A stretch of DNA of 64,000 nucleotides, from contig JAHHGU010000021.1 in NCBI GenBank assembly GCA_019359765.1, forward strand, positions 1 through 64,000, in the 5' to 3' direction. The notes beneath the pieces are model-generated. The model was given only the letters and a program-made list of their open reading frames with translations, searched no databases and was not told where the DNA came from. Of the stretch, positions 1 to 7,613 are shown piece after piece. A program made the translations under genes and the position numbers. The DNA comes from Aphanothece sp. CMT-3BRIN-NPC111. Its GTDB lineage: Bacteria; Cyanobacteriota; Cyanobacteriia; Cyanobacteriales; JAHHGU01. The number at the start of each line of letters is the position of its first letter. Position 1 is the first letter of the stretch.

Positions 1-127
1 CCCCATTCATTGACAACTTTCTGATCAACTCTCGGATAACTTCTGACTGAGTTCTTTCTGTTATTTTGCAGAACTCTGCTAGGTGGTCATACTCTCTGCC
101 CGATACCCGTGTTGTTACCTGCTTCAT
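1..127 (-). CDS. Truncated ribbon-helix-helix (CopG/Arc-like) DNA-binding protein, 5' part
   Basis: An open frame starts at the ATG read leftwards from 127 and runs off the window after 42 codons (MKQVTTRVSGREYDHL, then SEVIRELIRKL). The pattern of a short beta strand (VTTRV), a helix (GREYDHLAEFC) and a second helix starting TQSEVIRELI matches the RHH fold, which dimerises and binds palindromic operators. It looks like a distant paralogue of the 49-aa protein at 17254-17403, sharing the SEVIR core. The right-hand neighbour is on the opposite strand. Whether a toxin gene follows cannot be seen, because that lies outside the window. The frame was found by eye; its completeness is unknown. Confidence 0.6.
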   Translation of the reverse strand, partial: MKQVTTRVSGREYDHLAEFCKITERTQSEVIRELIRKLSMNG

Positions 128-222
128 GGTTGTCAATTTGTAATTACTGACATCTTGGTTATTAACCACAAAGACGCAAAGGGCGTAGAGGACGATACGC
201 CGTATATGTTCCAACTAAACCT

Positions 223-669
223 ATGAAGCTGGTTGAGCAAACTCGTACTTTACTTACACTGCGAGAGCGCCCAGTGGGGATTTGGATGCTTAGCAGTTTT
301 ACGGCAATGCTGGGGCTGTTTATTTTTATATCCTTTGAGTCGCCTTTTGATTTTTTTGGCTTTTTTTGCATCACTTGTGCCAATTTTATGATGTTTTGGA
401 GTCCGGTTAAAACTTGTATTTTCAATAAAAATATTAATCGGGTAACTGTCAAACAAAAAGGCTGGTTAGGAACCCAAGTGAAGGGATACCAACTTGATAA
501 GGTTACAGGCATTCAAGTACAAGAATCAAAATTATTAGGGGCTCGGTTTTACAGGCTTAGCCTCACTATAGTACCAGGACAGCGGTTTTATATAACCCAG
601 ATTCCTAGTACCGACTGGAAATTACAGCAAAAAATTGCTAACTATATTCGGCAATTTCTTAGCTGTTGA
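223..669 (+). CDS. Small membrane protein with a C-terminal PH-like domain, function unknown
   Basis: 148 aa. Two hydrophobic segments lie near residues 22-40 and 44-62 (MLSSFTAMLGLFIFISF, then DFFGFFCITCANFMMFW). A basic, strand-rich region follows (RVTVKQKGWLG, LDKVTGIQVQ, RFYRLSLTI). This two-helix plus beta layout resembles the small bacterial PH-like membrane proteins of cyanobacteria. The function is unknown. The start is the first in-frame ATG and no strong ribosome site was seen. Just upstream at 165-185 is the dispersed motif CCACAAAGACGCAAAG. No operon partner is evident. Confidence 0.6.
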   Translation: MKLVEQTRTLLTLRERPVGIWMLSSFTAMLGLFIFISFESPFDFFGFFCITCANFMMFWSPVKTCIFNKNINRVTVKQKGWLGTQVKGYQLDKVTGIQVQESKLLGARFYRLSLTIVPGQRFYITQIPSTDWKLQQKIANYIRQFLSC

Positions 670-970
670 AATGTTTAGTAGATGAGCGTAATTAAAGGTA
701 TATCATCCGCCATAATGGCTCTTGATAATCGGCTTTTTCCCCATGCACCTATAGATGCGGTCATAAATGTATGTTTGCTAAAAACTAATTGCTAAAAGCT
801 AACAGCTAATTGCTATATGTTGGGATTGTTAGTAGTTAGTGAAAAAGCCTTCCCCTACTAACTACTAACGACTAACCGCCCCCACAGTTATGTTGATACC
901 TGTCCACCTACTTATAGATGTAAAACATCTAACTTGCATAATTTAAGAGCTGACCCCATGTTGATGTCTA
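670..970. repeat. Repeat-filled intergenic region
   Basis: No gene was seen here. Positions 699-819 hold a degenerate copy of the TATAGCAG family (CCATAATGGCTCTTGATAAT, then the tail GCTAAAAGCTAACAGC). Positions 828-869 form a perfect 13-bp inverted repeat (GTTAGTAGTTAGT/ACTAACTACTAAC) with a 16-nt loop. The hairpin could stop transcription of the upstream membrane gene, but there is no clear T-run. Confidence 0.6.
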
Positions 971-1771
971 TCAAAATGCCATCGAGTAGCCAGCAACAAA
1001 GCGCACGTCATTACGCTCACTATCGTTGCCTGTAAGGTCGCTTTGCAAACCTATATCGAGTACGCTCTGGTAGCCCACCTGCTGACGTAGCCCAATCCCA
1101 GTCGAGACGATCGCGCCCCCTCCTTTTTCCTCGCTGCCGCGCACCCCTACTTCCGCCAGAATAGTGCGATCGAAGCGACGCGGGTAACCCAGGGGTCTAG
1201 AGTAGCCTAGAATCACACCAGGCACAAGGTTGCGATCGCCATCATCGGTGTGGGTGTTCGCGTTTAGATCGATGTTTAGGTGCAGGCGATCGTATTGCCC
1301 AACTGTTTTACTGGCAATACCACGCAGACGAAAGCCCACACCTCGCGAATCGCGCCCAGTTGGGAAGGAAGCATCGGCTCGTACAGCAAAAGCTGGCGTG
1401 TTGTCGTATTCGCGATTGAAGTTATGGAACACACCCACAGATACATCACCGGGGTCGAAGTGGGTGTCTCCTGTGCTGGTTCGACCGCCAACGCTGGGAT
1501 CGAGACCAATGTTCAGGTGCGTGTTGGGCGCAACACCGTAGAGATACTCAACCTCAAACTCACCGCCCACGGAGCGTCCGTGCGGCTTGAGGAGCGCTGC
1601 GCCTACTTCGAGCGACTGCTCGCCCAAGCCGATACTCTCGGCATCATCGAAGGATAGCGGACGGTTGGCGTCAACGTTGTTGTGGTCTACAGCACGCGCC
1701 AAGTTTCCAGAAATTATCACAAATGTCACCGCTCCCAGCGCTGAAAGCGTGGGTTTTGTTAGTTGTCTCAT
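971..1771 (-). CDS. Secreted outer-membrane beta-barrel protein in the copper locus
   Basis: 266 aa. A signal peptide is visible at the N-terminus (SALGAVTFVIISGNLARA). Alternating amphipathic strands with many Gly and aromatic residues follow, and the chain ends in GYSMAF; a C-terminal Phe is typical of outer-membrane barrels. By pattern it resembles the MetA-pathway/transporter-type barrel families; this is a fold-level call only. It starts about 50 bp after the stop of the His/Met-rich gene on the same strand, so the two are probably co-transcribed from the MerR-type promoter at 3304-3335. It may let metal or the partner protein cross the outer membrane (inference). Both genes look richer in G+C than the flanking DNA, which hints at transfer. 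Confidence 0.7.
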   Translation of the reverse strand: MRQLTKPTLSALGAVTFVIISGNLARAVDHNNVDANRPLSFDDAESIGLGEQSLEVGAALLKPHGRSVGGEFEVEYLYGVAPNTHLNIGLDPSVGGRTSTGDTHFDPGDVSVGVFHNFNREYDNTPAFAVRADASFPTGRDSRGVGFRLRGIASKTVGQYDRLHLNIDLNANTHTDDGDRNLVPGVILGYSRPLGYPRRFDRTILAEVGVRGSEEKGGGAIVSTGIGLRQQVGYQSVLDIGLQSDLTGNDSERNDVRFVAGYSMAF

Positions 1772-1821
1772 GGGACTGTCTTACCTCTGTGTCCAGTTGG
1801 TAAAAGGGGTGTAAATCAAAA

Positions 1822-3090
1822 TCAGTGACCTGTATGCCCGCCTGTGGGAACCGTGTCTACAGGTGCTGTCTCGCCTTGCTGCTGTGGCTTGTTCCTGGGT
1901 GCGGGATTGTGATTCATACCGCCATGATTCATCAAGCCCTCCGGCATCATTCCCATCCCAGGCATACCTTCCATAAACCGGTGATCGTGCAAGGAGTCGC
2001 CCTGTTTGAAGTCGCCGGGTTTTTCGCCTTTGTGCGCGTCGGCAGACAACATCCAGATGGCACGCTTGATTTGTGCTTCCTTTTGCTCTTCGGTGATCCA
2101 GTCCGAAGCCAAGATGTCGTTAACCATGTCGTGCAGCATATGCAGGTTATCGAAGGTATTCGAGATGTGCGGGAAGCGTGCCGCAAAGTCTGGACTAACC
2201 TCGGCAAACATGGGCATGAACGGTCGATCGGTGCGATACAACTCAACAGAGTGGTAGCGCTTGCCTATCGTGGCGTAGGCGTTGCGCTGCGCTGGGAGCG
2301 TCTTGCCTGAGAGGGTGTCATACATCGTGCCCTGTAGCCAGTGATAGCCCCAGAACAGACCGTTCACCTTCGGATATTTCTGACGGAACGCCTTCGAGTA
2401 GGGCTGCGAATCCAGGTAGCCCATGTTCATCGGCAATGGTGTAATCGCATAAGGCACGCTCTCGAAGTAGAACCGATACAGGCGCTCGATCTCGGCATCT
2501 TTTTGGGCGTCCGTCAACTTGGTGCTTGCCAGCACGTCCACTGTCTGCGCGTGCAGAACGTGCGTCCAGTCGAAGATCTGCTCCAGCACGCCGTATTTAC
2601 GTCCAAATGTTGAGGAGATGTTAGCTTCGTCGGGCATGAAGCGCGGCGGGTTGTTTAACACCCAGTTGATGCGTTTGAAGGTGTCGGTTTCCAATCGGTC
2701 AGCCTTACCGATAACTAGATCTTGGTAAGCCATCGCGTGGCCTACTGCGATCGCATTCAAATCCAGGGCGAGCGATCGCACATTGTAGATATCGTCATTG
2801 TAGGAACCGCGCTTGCGGTAGATATGATTCCTGTCCTTGTTATCCATCCAGGTCGGTAGATTAGTCGGCACGGGCGGCAACGCCCGCACCACCCCTGCTG
2901 GAGTGTCCGCTGCCGGAGCCTCCATCGCCCCCACGTCGTGCCCTTGATGCCCTTGGTGCCCCTGGTGGTTTTGTCCTTGATGGTCGGTCATAGGCTGCGC
3001 CGCGACAGCTGACGTGGATGCCATTACAAGGCCTGCGGTTAGTGCCACCAAGATGCGTTGTTTTGCACTTATAATTTTTTCGCTTTTCAT
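1822..3090 (-). CDS. Secreted His/Met-rich helical protein, candidate copper-binding factor
   Basis: 422 aa. A signal peptide (ILVALTAGLVMASTSAVAA) is followed by a His/Gln/Gly segment with repeated NHQG/GHQGH units (about residues 36-52). A helical core of roughly 300 residues carries paired histidines: DWTHVLHAQ, GYHWLQG, RYHSVEL and NLHMLHDMVND. The tail is Met- and His-rich (MEGMPGMGMMPEG, NHGGMNHN, GGHTGH). Met-X-Met and His clusters are the usual ligands of periplasmic copper proteins. I do not recognise the core as a named family. A strong ribosome site (GAGGAGGAAAAC) precedes the ATG. It is the first gene after a MerR-type promoter and lies upstream of the barrel gene. Copper sequestration or delivery in the periplasm is inferred from composition and context. 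Confidence 0.7.
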   Translation of the reverse strand: MKSEKIISAKQRILVALTAGLVMASTSAVAAQPMTDHQGQNHQGHQGHQGHDVGAMEAPAADTPAGVVRALPPVPTNLPTWMDNKDRNHIYRKRGSYNDDIYNVRSLALDLNAIAVGHAMAYQDLVIGKADRLETDTFKRINWVLNNPPRFMPDEANISSTFGRKYGVLEQIFDWTHVLHAQTVDVLASTKLTDAQKDAEIERLYRFYFESVPYAITPLPMNMGYLDSQPYSKAFRQKYPKVNGLFWGYHWLQGTMYDTLSGKTLPAQRNAYATIGKRYHSVELYRTDRPFMPMFAEVSPDFAARFPHISNTFDNLHMLHDMVNDILASDWITEEQKEAQIKRAIWMLSADAHKGEKPGDFKQGDSLHDHRFMEGMPGMGMMPEGLMNHGGMNHNPAPRNKPQQQGETAPVDTVPTGGHTGH

Positions 3091-3303
3091 GTTTTCCTCC
3101 TCATAAGGTTCGTTAGTGAGTTAATAGCTATCATTTGCAGTAGAATCAAATGCTTTAATAGCGTTATTGATAGCATTCACGCCAGCATGAAAAGCCAGTT
3201 TAAGCACTTGTATTTTTAGTGCTTTGATATTAAATAACCTCTTTTAAACTAATATGTAGTAGTTCTGGAAAAGCTATTTAATGGCTTTATTCAACCTAAA
3301 ACT

Positions 3304-3335
3304 ACTTTAAATTCTCTACTCGGCTGGAGAGTCAA
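3304..3335 (-). promoter_or_regulatory. MerR-type promoter/operator upstream of the His/Met-rich gene
   Basis: Read on the minus strand: -35 TTGACT, a 20-bp spacer holding the dyad CTCCAGC..GTAGAG, and -10 TAAAGT. A long 20-bp spacer with a dyad between -35 and -10 is the signature of promoters activated by MerR proteins. The half-site CTCCAGC is identical to that in the copA promoter at 7303-7334. The leader to the ATG is about 215 bp. Confidence 0.65.
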
Positions 3336-3387
3336 GAGGTAGCACAAAAAAATATGCTGAATATTTGAGAAGTAGTTAATCATAAGT

Positions 3388-3417
3388 AAAAAGCACTGTT
3401 CCCATAAGGAACAGTGC
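3388..3417 (-). terminator. Rho-independent terminator of merR
   Basis: On the minus strand, GCACTGTTCC and GGAACAGTGC form a perfect 10-bp stem with a 5-nt loop, followed directly by TTTTTACTT. It separates merR from the next promoter at 3304-3335. Confidence 0.8.
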
Positions 3418-3422
3418 AACAA

Positions 3423-3477
3423 GCATATCTGTCTTGTAATGTATGTGAGCTTCACATACATTACAAGACAAATATGC
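3423..3477. repeat. Long near-perfect palindrome between merR and its terminator
   Basis: 26 base pairs with one mismatch and a 3-nt loop: the inner 19 bp are perfect (TGTCTTGTAATGTATGTGA and its complement), then one C/A mismatch, then 6 more pairs (GCATAT/ATATGC). It has no T-run of its own. Confidence 0.85.
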
Positions 3478-3551
3478 AAAATTGGTATCTGAACCAATTA
3501 ATTATGTATAAGGGAAATAAAAACTACTTCATGAAAAGCAGAAGTGCTTGT

Positions 3552-3965
3552 CTAAATCTGTTCAATAATCGGACAGATTGTTTCCTCATGATTTTCCGGT
3601 ATGGTTTCCCAACCAGAAAGTAGTCCCTCTAACTCTAGCTTCAGCGTTAGTAACTGCTTAATTTGCCGATCAATTGCTGAGAGCTTGTCTTCTAGCTTTA
3701 TTTTGACGCGATCGCAAGGTAAATCCCCTTGATCGTGAACATCTAGAAATTCCTTAATTTCTGACAAGCTTAAACCCAGACTTTGGGCGCGTTTTATAAA
3801 GTTCAAACGGGCAAAAACATCCTGACTAAATAATCTAAACCCGCCCTCTGTTCTACCCGATGCCTGGAGTAAACCCAGTTCCTCATAGTAACGAATTGTT
3901 TTGATCGGTACGCCACTTTCCTTAGCGACTAAACCAATTTGCTTTGCTGCTTCTTTAACTAACAT
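3552..3965 (-). CDS. MerR-family metal-responsive transcriptional regulator
   Basis: 137 aa from the chosen start. The ATG at 3965 has a ribosome site (GAGGAG) 7 nt upstream; the open frame extends 13 codons further, but that would swallow this site. The N-terminal winged helix has IKTIRYYEELGLL and GGFRLFSQDV, followed by a dimerisation helix. Family members activate promoters with 19-20 bp spacers when metal binds C-terminal cysteines. Here a cysteine is seen in DLPCDRV and another in ICPIIEQI. The cysteine pair usually found between them, after the long helix, is absent (LEGLLSGWE). It sits between the copA operon and the His/Met-rich operon, and all three flanking transcripts carry related operators. 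The inducer is likely copper, judged from the neighbours. Confidence 0.85.
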   Translation of the reverse strand: MLVKEAAKQIGLVAKESGVPIKTIRYYEELGLLQASGRTEGGFRLFSQDVFARLNFIKRAQSLGLSLSEIKEFLDVHDQGDLPCDRVKIKLEDKLSAIDRQIKQLLTLKLELEGLLSGWETIPENHEETICPIIEQI

Positions 3966-4104
3966 GTTCAACTCCTCTGCTAATAAGGCAGGGCTTATTG
4001 GCAAAATCCTAGCTATAGACGATTTGAGCGCAGTTGTCAGAGTAACTTATAGCTGGACAGGAGTAGCCAATTCCCCTACCACTTTTCCTGCTACCGCTGC
4101 ACCT

Positions 4105-4136
4105 ATCTTAAACTCTCCTGTTAACTGGAAATACAA
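4105..4136 (-). promoter_or_regulatory. MerR-type promoter upstream of merR (probable autoregulation)
   Basis: On the minus strand: -35 TTGTAT, a 20-bp spacer containing TTCCAGTTAACAGGAGA, and -10 TAAGAT. The spacer is an imperfect palindrome centred on GTTAAC. Spacer length and outer bases match the operators at 3304-3335 and 7303-7334. The -35 is weaker. Confidence 0.5.
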
Positions 4137-4251
4137 GAAGATAGGTAATATTAGCTTACGAATTGCTATGACTACGGAAGCTATCTTGTATTCGGATTCG
4201 CTTGTTACTGTGAGTTGTCTGCATAATGGGTTATTGTTCTGGTGCAGTTGT

Positions 4252-4848
4252 CTATGTAGTAGCTGTTTCCAGTGCAGTGTTAACGGGAAGGATGTTATTA
4301 GTAGGCTGAGTTGTTGAATCTGCTGCCTGGACTTCCACTACACCCCGGAACATATTCATGCCACAGGCGAATTCATAGCTACCTGCTTGCGTGGGGGTAA
4401 ATTCAACAGTTGTAACTTCATTAAGCGGTAAGTTCTGTGCGATGTGGAAGTCGGGCAGGCGCACTTCCTCTAAACAGCTGCTCTTGTCAAGACGGAGAAA
4501 GTTAAGCCGAACTTTTTGCCCTGCTTGCACAATAATCCGGCTCGGATCGTAGCCACCATCAACGGTGACGGTAACATCCTGAATTCCCTCACGGGCTTCC
4601 ACTTTCTGAGATTTGGGCTTGCTGAGGAGAAACCACCACAGTTCTAAACCAATCAGACTTATTCCACCCAGCGTGACTGCTACTTTGTTTGCCAACGGTT
4701 GTTCTATGCGGCGAAATTTTATGGATTCTGTGGATTGCGATGCGGTGGTATGTTTAGCAGGCATTTCGGTTGCGATCGCTCCTGAGATAGCACCGAGCAA
4801 AAATCCTAGTCCTGCCAGCGTTCCGAAAAATGTAGCTCGTTTTAGCAT
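4252..4848 (-). CDS. Membrane-anchored cupredoxin-domain protein
   Basis: 198 aa. The start at 4848 is chosen because AAAGGAG lies 9 nt before it; a longer frame from 4866 would contain that site. There are two hydrophobic segments: an N-terminal one (FFGTLAGLGFLLGAISGAIA) and one near residues 50-75 (VAVTLGGISLIGLELWWFLL). The C-terminal half is a cupredoxin-type fold (VTVDGGYDPSRIIVQAGQKV) with a Cys in DKSSCLEE and CGMNM near the end. This is the plausible copper-ligand set of the Cupredoxin_1 type that often accompanies CopA ATPases. It starts 39 bp after the copA stop and is probably the second gene of that operon. A copper chaperone or sensor role at the membrane is inferred. Confidence 0.8.
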   Translation of the reverse strand: MLKRATFFGTLAGLGFLLGAISGAIATEMPAKHTTASQSTESIKFRRIEQPLANKVAVTLGGISLIGLELWWFLLSKPKSQKVEAREGIQDVTVTVDGGYDPSRIIVQAGQKVRLNFLRLDKSSCLEEVRLPDFHIAQNLPLNEVTTVEFTPTQAGSYEFACGMNMFRGVVEVQAADSTTQPTNNILPVNTALETATT

Positions 4849-4887
4849 TGTTATCGCTCCTTTCATTTAAATAGCAGAGTCGGTGAG

Positions 4888-7155
4888 TTAAACAGTAGCT
4901 TTCGGGTGGAAGTTTCGCAGCCTTAAGGCATTTGTCAGGACAGAAACGGAGCTAAATGCCATTGCTGCTCCGGCAATTATGGGGCTAAGCAGCCAACCGA
5001 AGAAGGGAAACAAAACTCCAGCGGCGATGGGAATACCAGCTACGTTGTAAATGAAGGCAAAGAAGAGATTCTGACGAATGTTTTGCATCGTGGCACGAGA
5101 TAGCTGAATTGCAGTGACGATACCTTGAAGATCTCCAGAGATGAGGGTGATATCGCTAGCAGCGATCGCCACATCAGTTCCTGTGCCAATCGCGATCCCT
5201 ACATCCGCTTGAGCGAGGGCAGGAGCATCATTAATGCCATCTCCCACCATTGCCACAACTTTGCCTTCAGCCTGGAGGTTCTGTATTTGAGCCGCTTTTT
5301 GATCTGGGCGAACTTCTGCGATCGCTCTTTTGATTCCAACTTCACGGGCAATTACTTCAGCCGTGCGGCGATTGTCTCCCGTCAGCATAACCACTTCCAA
5401 ACCTAGTTTTTGCAAGGTGCGAACTGAAGAAGCAGAAGATGGCTTTAAGGCATCAGAAATTCCCATAATTCCTTGGGCTTTCCCATCAACGGCAATCCCA
5501 ATCACGGTTTTACCTAGATACTCCAACTTGTGCCAATGTTTTTGCAAGGCTTGGGTATCAATGCCCAGTTCTTTCATCCAGCATTGAGTGCCAATTTGGA
5601 CAAGATGATTTGAAACATATCCTTGAACGCCACTACCTGTGATCGCCTCAAAGCCTCCTGCGGCCTCTAATTCCACTTCTTGAGACTGGGCATATTGCAC
5701 CACCGCTTCTGCTAAGGGATGCTCTGAGTTTCGTTCTACAGACGCGGCTAGCTGCAACAGTTTAATCTCGTTGCTGTTGGCAGTCCCCTTAGCAGTTACA
5801 AAGTCTGTAACTGTCGGCTTGCCTTGCGTCAATGTCCCAGTTTTGTCGAGGACAATAGTTTGCAGTTTGTGTGCCAGTTCCAGGCTTTCTGCCCCTTTGA
5901 TCAGGATGCCATTTTCTGCACCTTTACCAGTACCAACCATGATGGAGGTGGGAATTGCCAAACCCAATGCACAGGGACAGGCAATAATCAGCACACCCAC
6001 GGTCGTAATCAAGGCAACAGTAACGTTTCCCATGACGTTGTACCAGATGATGAAAGTTGCGATCGCCACAGCAATTACAGCAGGCACAAACCAGCCTGTC
6101 ACCTGATCCGCTAATCGTTGGATAGGAGCTTTGGAACCCTGCGCTTGCTGCACCAGCTTCACTATTTGAGCCAGAAACGTGTCTTTTCCAACCCGCGTCG
6201 CCCGAAACTTGAAGCTACCCGTTTTGTTCATGGTGGCTCCAATCACTTCATCTCCAGGTTGCTTTTTGACAGGGACACTTTCTCCCGTCACCATTGCTTC
6301 ATCGATGTTAGAGGCACCTTCAATTACTTCACCATCTACCGGAATTTTCTCACCGGGGCGCACCAGGATGACATCTTCTAGCTGAACTTCGGCAATGGGG
6401 ACATCCACTTCTGTGCCATTACGAATAACGCGAGCCGTTTTCGCTTGCAAGCCGATCAGTTTACGAATTGCTTCCGAGGTTTGTCCCTTAGCGCGGTTCT
6501 CCAACAGCCGTCCCAACAAAATTAAAGTAATAATCAGTGCTGCCGCTTCATAGTAAACGTCTGGCGTTAACCCCTGATCTGTGAAAAATCGGGGGAAAAC
6601 AGTTGCAAAGACAGAATAAGCATAGGCAGCCCCAGTACCGATCGCTACCAGGGTATCCATTGTGGCGGCATGACGCTTGAGGGCTTTCCAGGCATTTATA
6701 TAGAAGGAGCGGCCGCACCAAAACTGCACAGGAACCGTCAGCACCAACTGCAACCAAGGATTGTGCAGCCACATGGGGATGAAGGGCAAACTAAGTCCCG
6801 TCATCATCGGCAGCGACCCAACAACCAACAAAGCGCTGATAATGCCGCCCAGCCATACTTTGCGGGTCAAATCCCGCTCTTCCAATAGTCGAGTTGCTTT
6901 TTCAGCATCATCCTCTCCGGTGAGCAGGTCTTGTTCTTGGATTGGCTGGGCAGAGTATCCGGCAGCATCTACAGCATCCTGAATTGCCTCCAGATCAGTT
7001 CTTCTAGGGTCATAGGTGACGCTTGCTTGTTCAGCAGCAAAGTTGACGCTGCACGCACTCACGCCAGGAACAGAACGAATTGTATCTTCAATGTTATTGG
7101 CACAGGAGGCGCAACTCATGCCTCGCAGTTTGAACGTCGCGTTATCTTTGTGCAT
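4888..7155 (-). CDS. copA: Copper-exporting P1B-type ATPase
   Basis: 755 aa, normal family length. Domain order: an N-terminal heavy-metal-associated domain with GMSCASC at residues 12-18; membrane helices; the actuator loop with TGES; the metal-translocating CPC at 393-395; the phosphorylation site DKTGT at 437; GDGINDAP around 638; and last helices with YN (FIYNVAG) and MAFSS. The CPC plus YN and MxxSS pattern is that of Cu(I)-exporting P1B-1 ATPases, which pump Cu(I) out of the cytosol using ATP. A strong ribosome site (AAGGAGG) precedes the ATG. It is preceded by a MerR-type promoter at 7303-7334 and followed by the cupredoxin gene. In cyanobacteria such pumps may act at the plasma or thylakoid membrane; the sequence does not say which. 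Confidence 0.95.
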   Translation of the reverse strand: MHKDNATFKLRGMSCASCANNIEDTIRSVPGVSACSVNFAAEQASVTYDPRRTDLEAIQDAVDAAGYSAQPIQEQDLLTGEDDAEKATRLLEERDLTRKVWLGGIISALLVVGSLPMMTGLSLPFIPMWLHNPWLQLVLTVPVQFWCGRSFYINAWKALKRHAATMDTLVAIGTGAAYAYSVFATVFPRFFTDQGLTPDVYYEAAALIITLILLGRLLENRAKGQTSEAIRKLIGLQAKTARVIRNGTEVDVPIAEVQLEDVILVRPGEKIPVDGEVIEGASNIDEAMVTGESVPVKKQPGDEVIGATMNKTGSFKFRATRVGKDTFLAQIVKLVQQAQGSKAPIQRLADQVTGWFVPAVIAVAIATFIIWYNVMGNVTVALITTVGVLIIACPCALGLAIPTSIMVGTGKGAENGILIKGAESLELAHKLQTIVLDKTGTLTQGKPTVTDFVTAKGTANSNEIKLLQLAASVERNSEHPLAEAVVQYAQSQEVELEAAGGFEAITGSGVQGYVSNHLVQIGTQCWMKELGIDTQALQKHWHKLEYLGKTVIGIAVDGKAQGIMGISDALKPSSASSVRTLQKLGLEVVMLTGDNRRTAEVIAREVGIKRAIAEVRPDQKAAQIQNLQAEGKVVAMVGDGINDAPALAQADVGIAIGTGTDVAIAASDITLISGDLQGIVTAIQLSRATMQNIRQNLFFAFIYNVAGIPIAAGVLFPFFGWLLSPIIAGAAMAFSSVSVLTNALRLRNFHPKATV

Positions 7156-7302
7156 TGATAACCTCCTTGTTTTAGACGATTGAATTACTTAGCAAGATCC
7201 AGGGCAGCGTTCGTGAAACTTCCCCTTTCAGAGAATCGTCTCCCTTTGCCTTTACCGCACTCTCAGCTTGCTACGTTTGATATGTTGTATAGACCTAAGA
7301 TT

Positions 7303-7334
7303 ATGTTGCATTCTCCAGCTGGCTGGAGTGTCAA
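7303..7334 (-). promoter_or_regulatory. MerR-type promoter/operator upstream of copA
   Basis: On the minus strand: a consensus -35 TTGACA, a 20-bp spacer with a perfect dyad CTCCAGC-CA-GCTGGAG, and -10 CAACAT. It lies about 150 bp before the copA ATG. The perfect dyad inside an over-long spacer is diagnostic of MerR-activated promoters. Confidence 0.75.
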
Positions 7335-7461
7335 GGGTAAATCGAAAAATCTAGCCATTCTCTATCAAAAGGAAGATGGCTTTAGCAAATAAATCTCAAA
7401 AGTTATACCAAATCCGGGTTTTATACCCTTTTTTTGAACAACCCGCGCAATGCTTTGTCTT

Positions 7462-7480
7462 GACGTTCCGCCGGAACGTC
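7462..7480. repeat. GACGTTCCG palindrome
   Basis: A perfect 9-bp inverted repeat, GACGTTCCG/CGGAACGTC, with a 1-nt centre, in the gap between copA and the hybrid ATPase gene. A longer form of the same hairpin is found at 37280-37308. It is a dispersed element of unknown role. Confidence 0.6.
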
Positions 7481-7613
7481 TCTACTAGAAATCAAAAACG
7501 GGTTAGGGGAGCGGATTTGGTATTATCAGAGATTACATTAAGTCTAATGACGATATTAAAATCCCCATCGGCTACAAATTCTCCATCTCCGCGAGTCATT
7601 TCAAGGCGTCCGT

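Noticed and set aside
1230..1657. Plus-strand frames across the barrel gene
   Set aside because: They are antisense shadows of a G+C-rich gene whose minus-strand product has a clear signal peptide and barrel pattern.
3120..3230. Short minus-strand frame before the His/Met-rich gene (ends NAINNAIKAFDSTANDSY)
   Set aside because: It has no ATG or ribosome site. It is possibly a leader remnant, but not supported.
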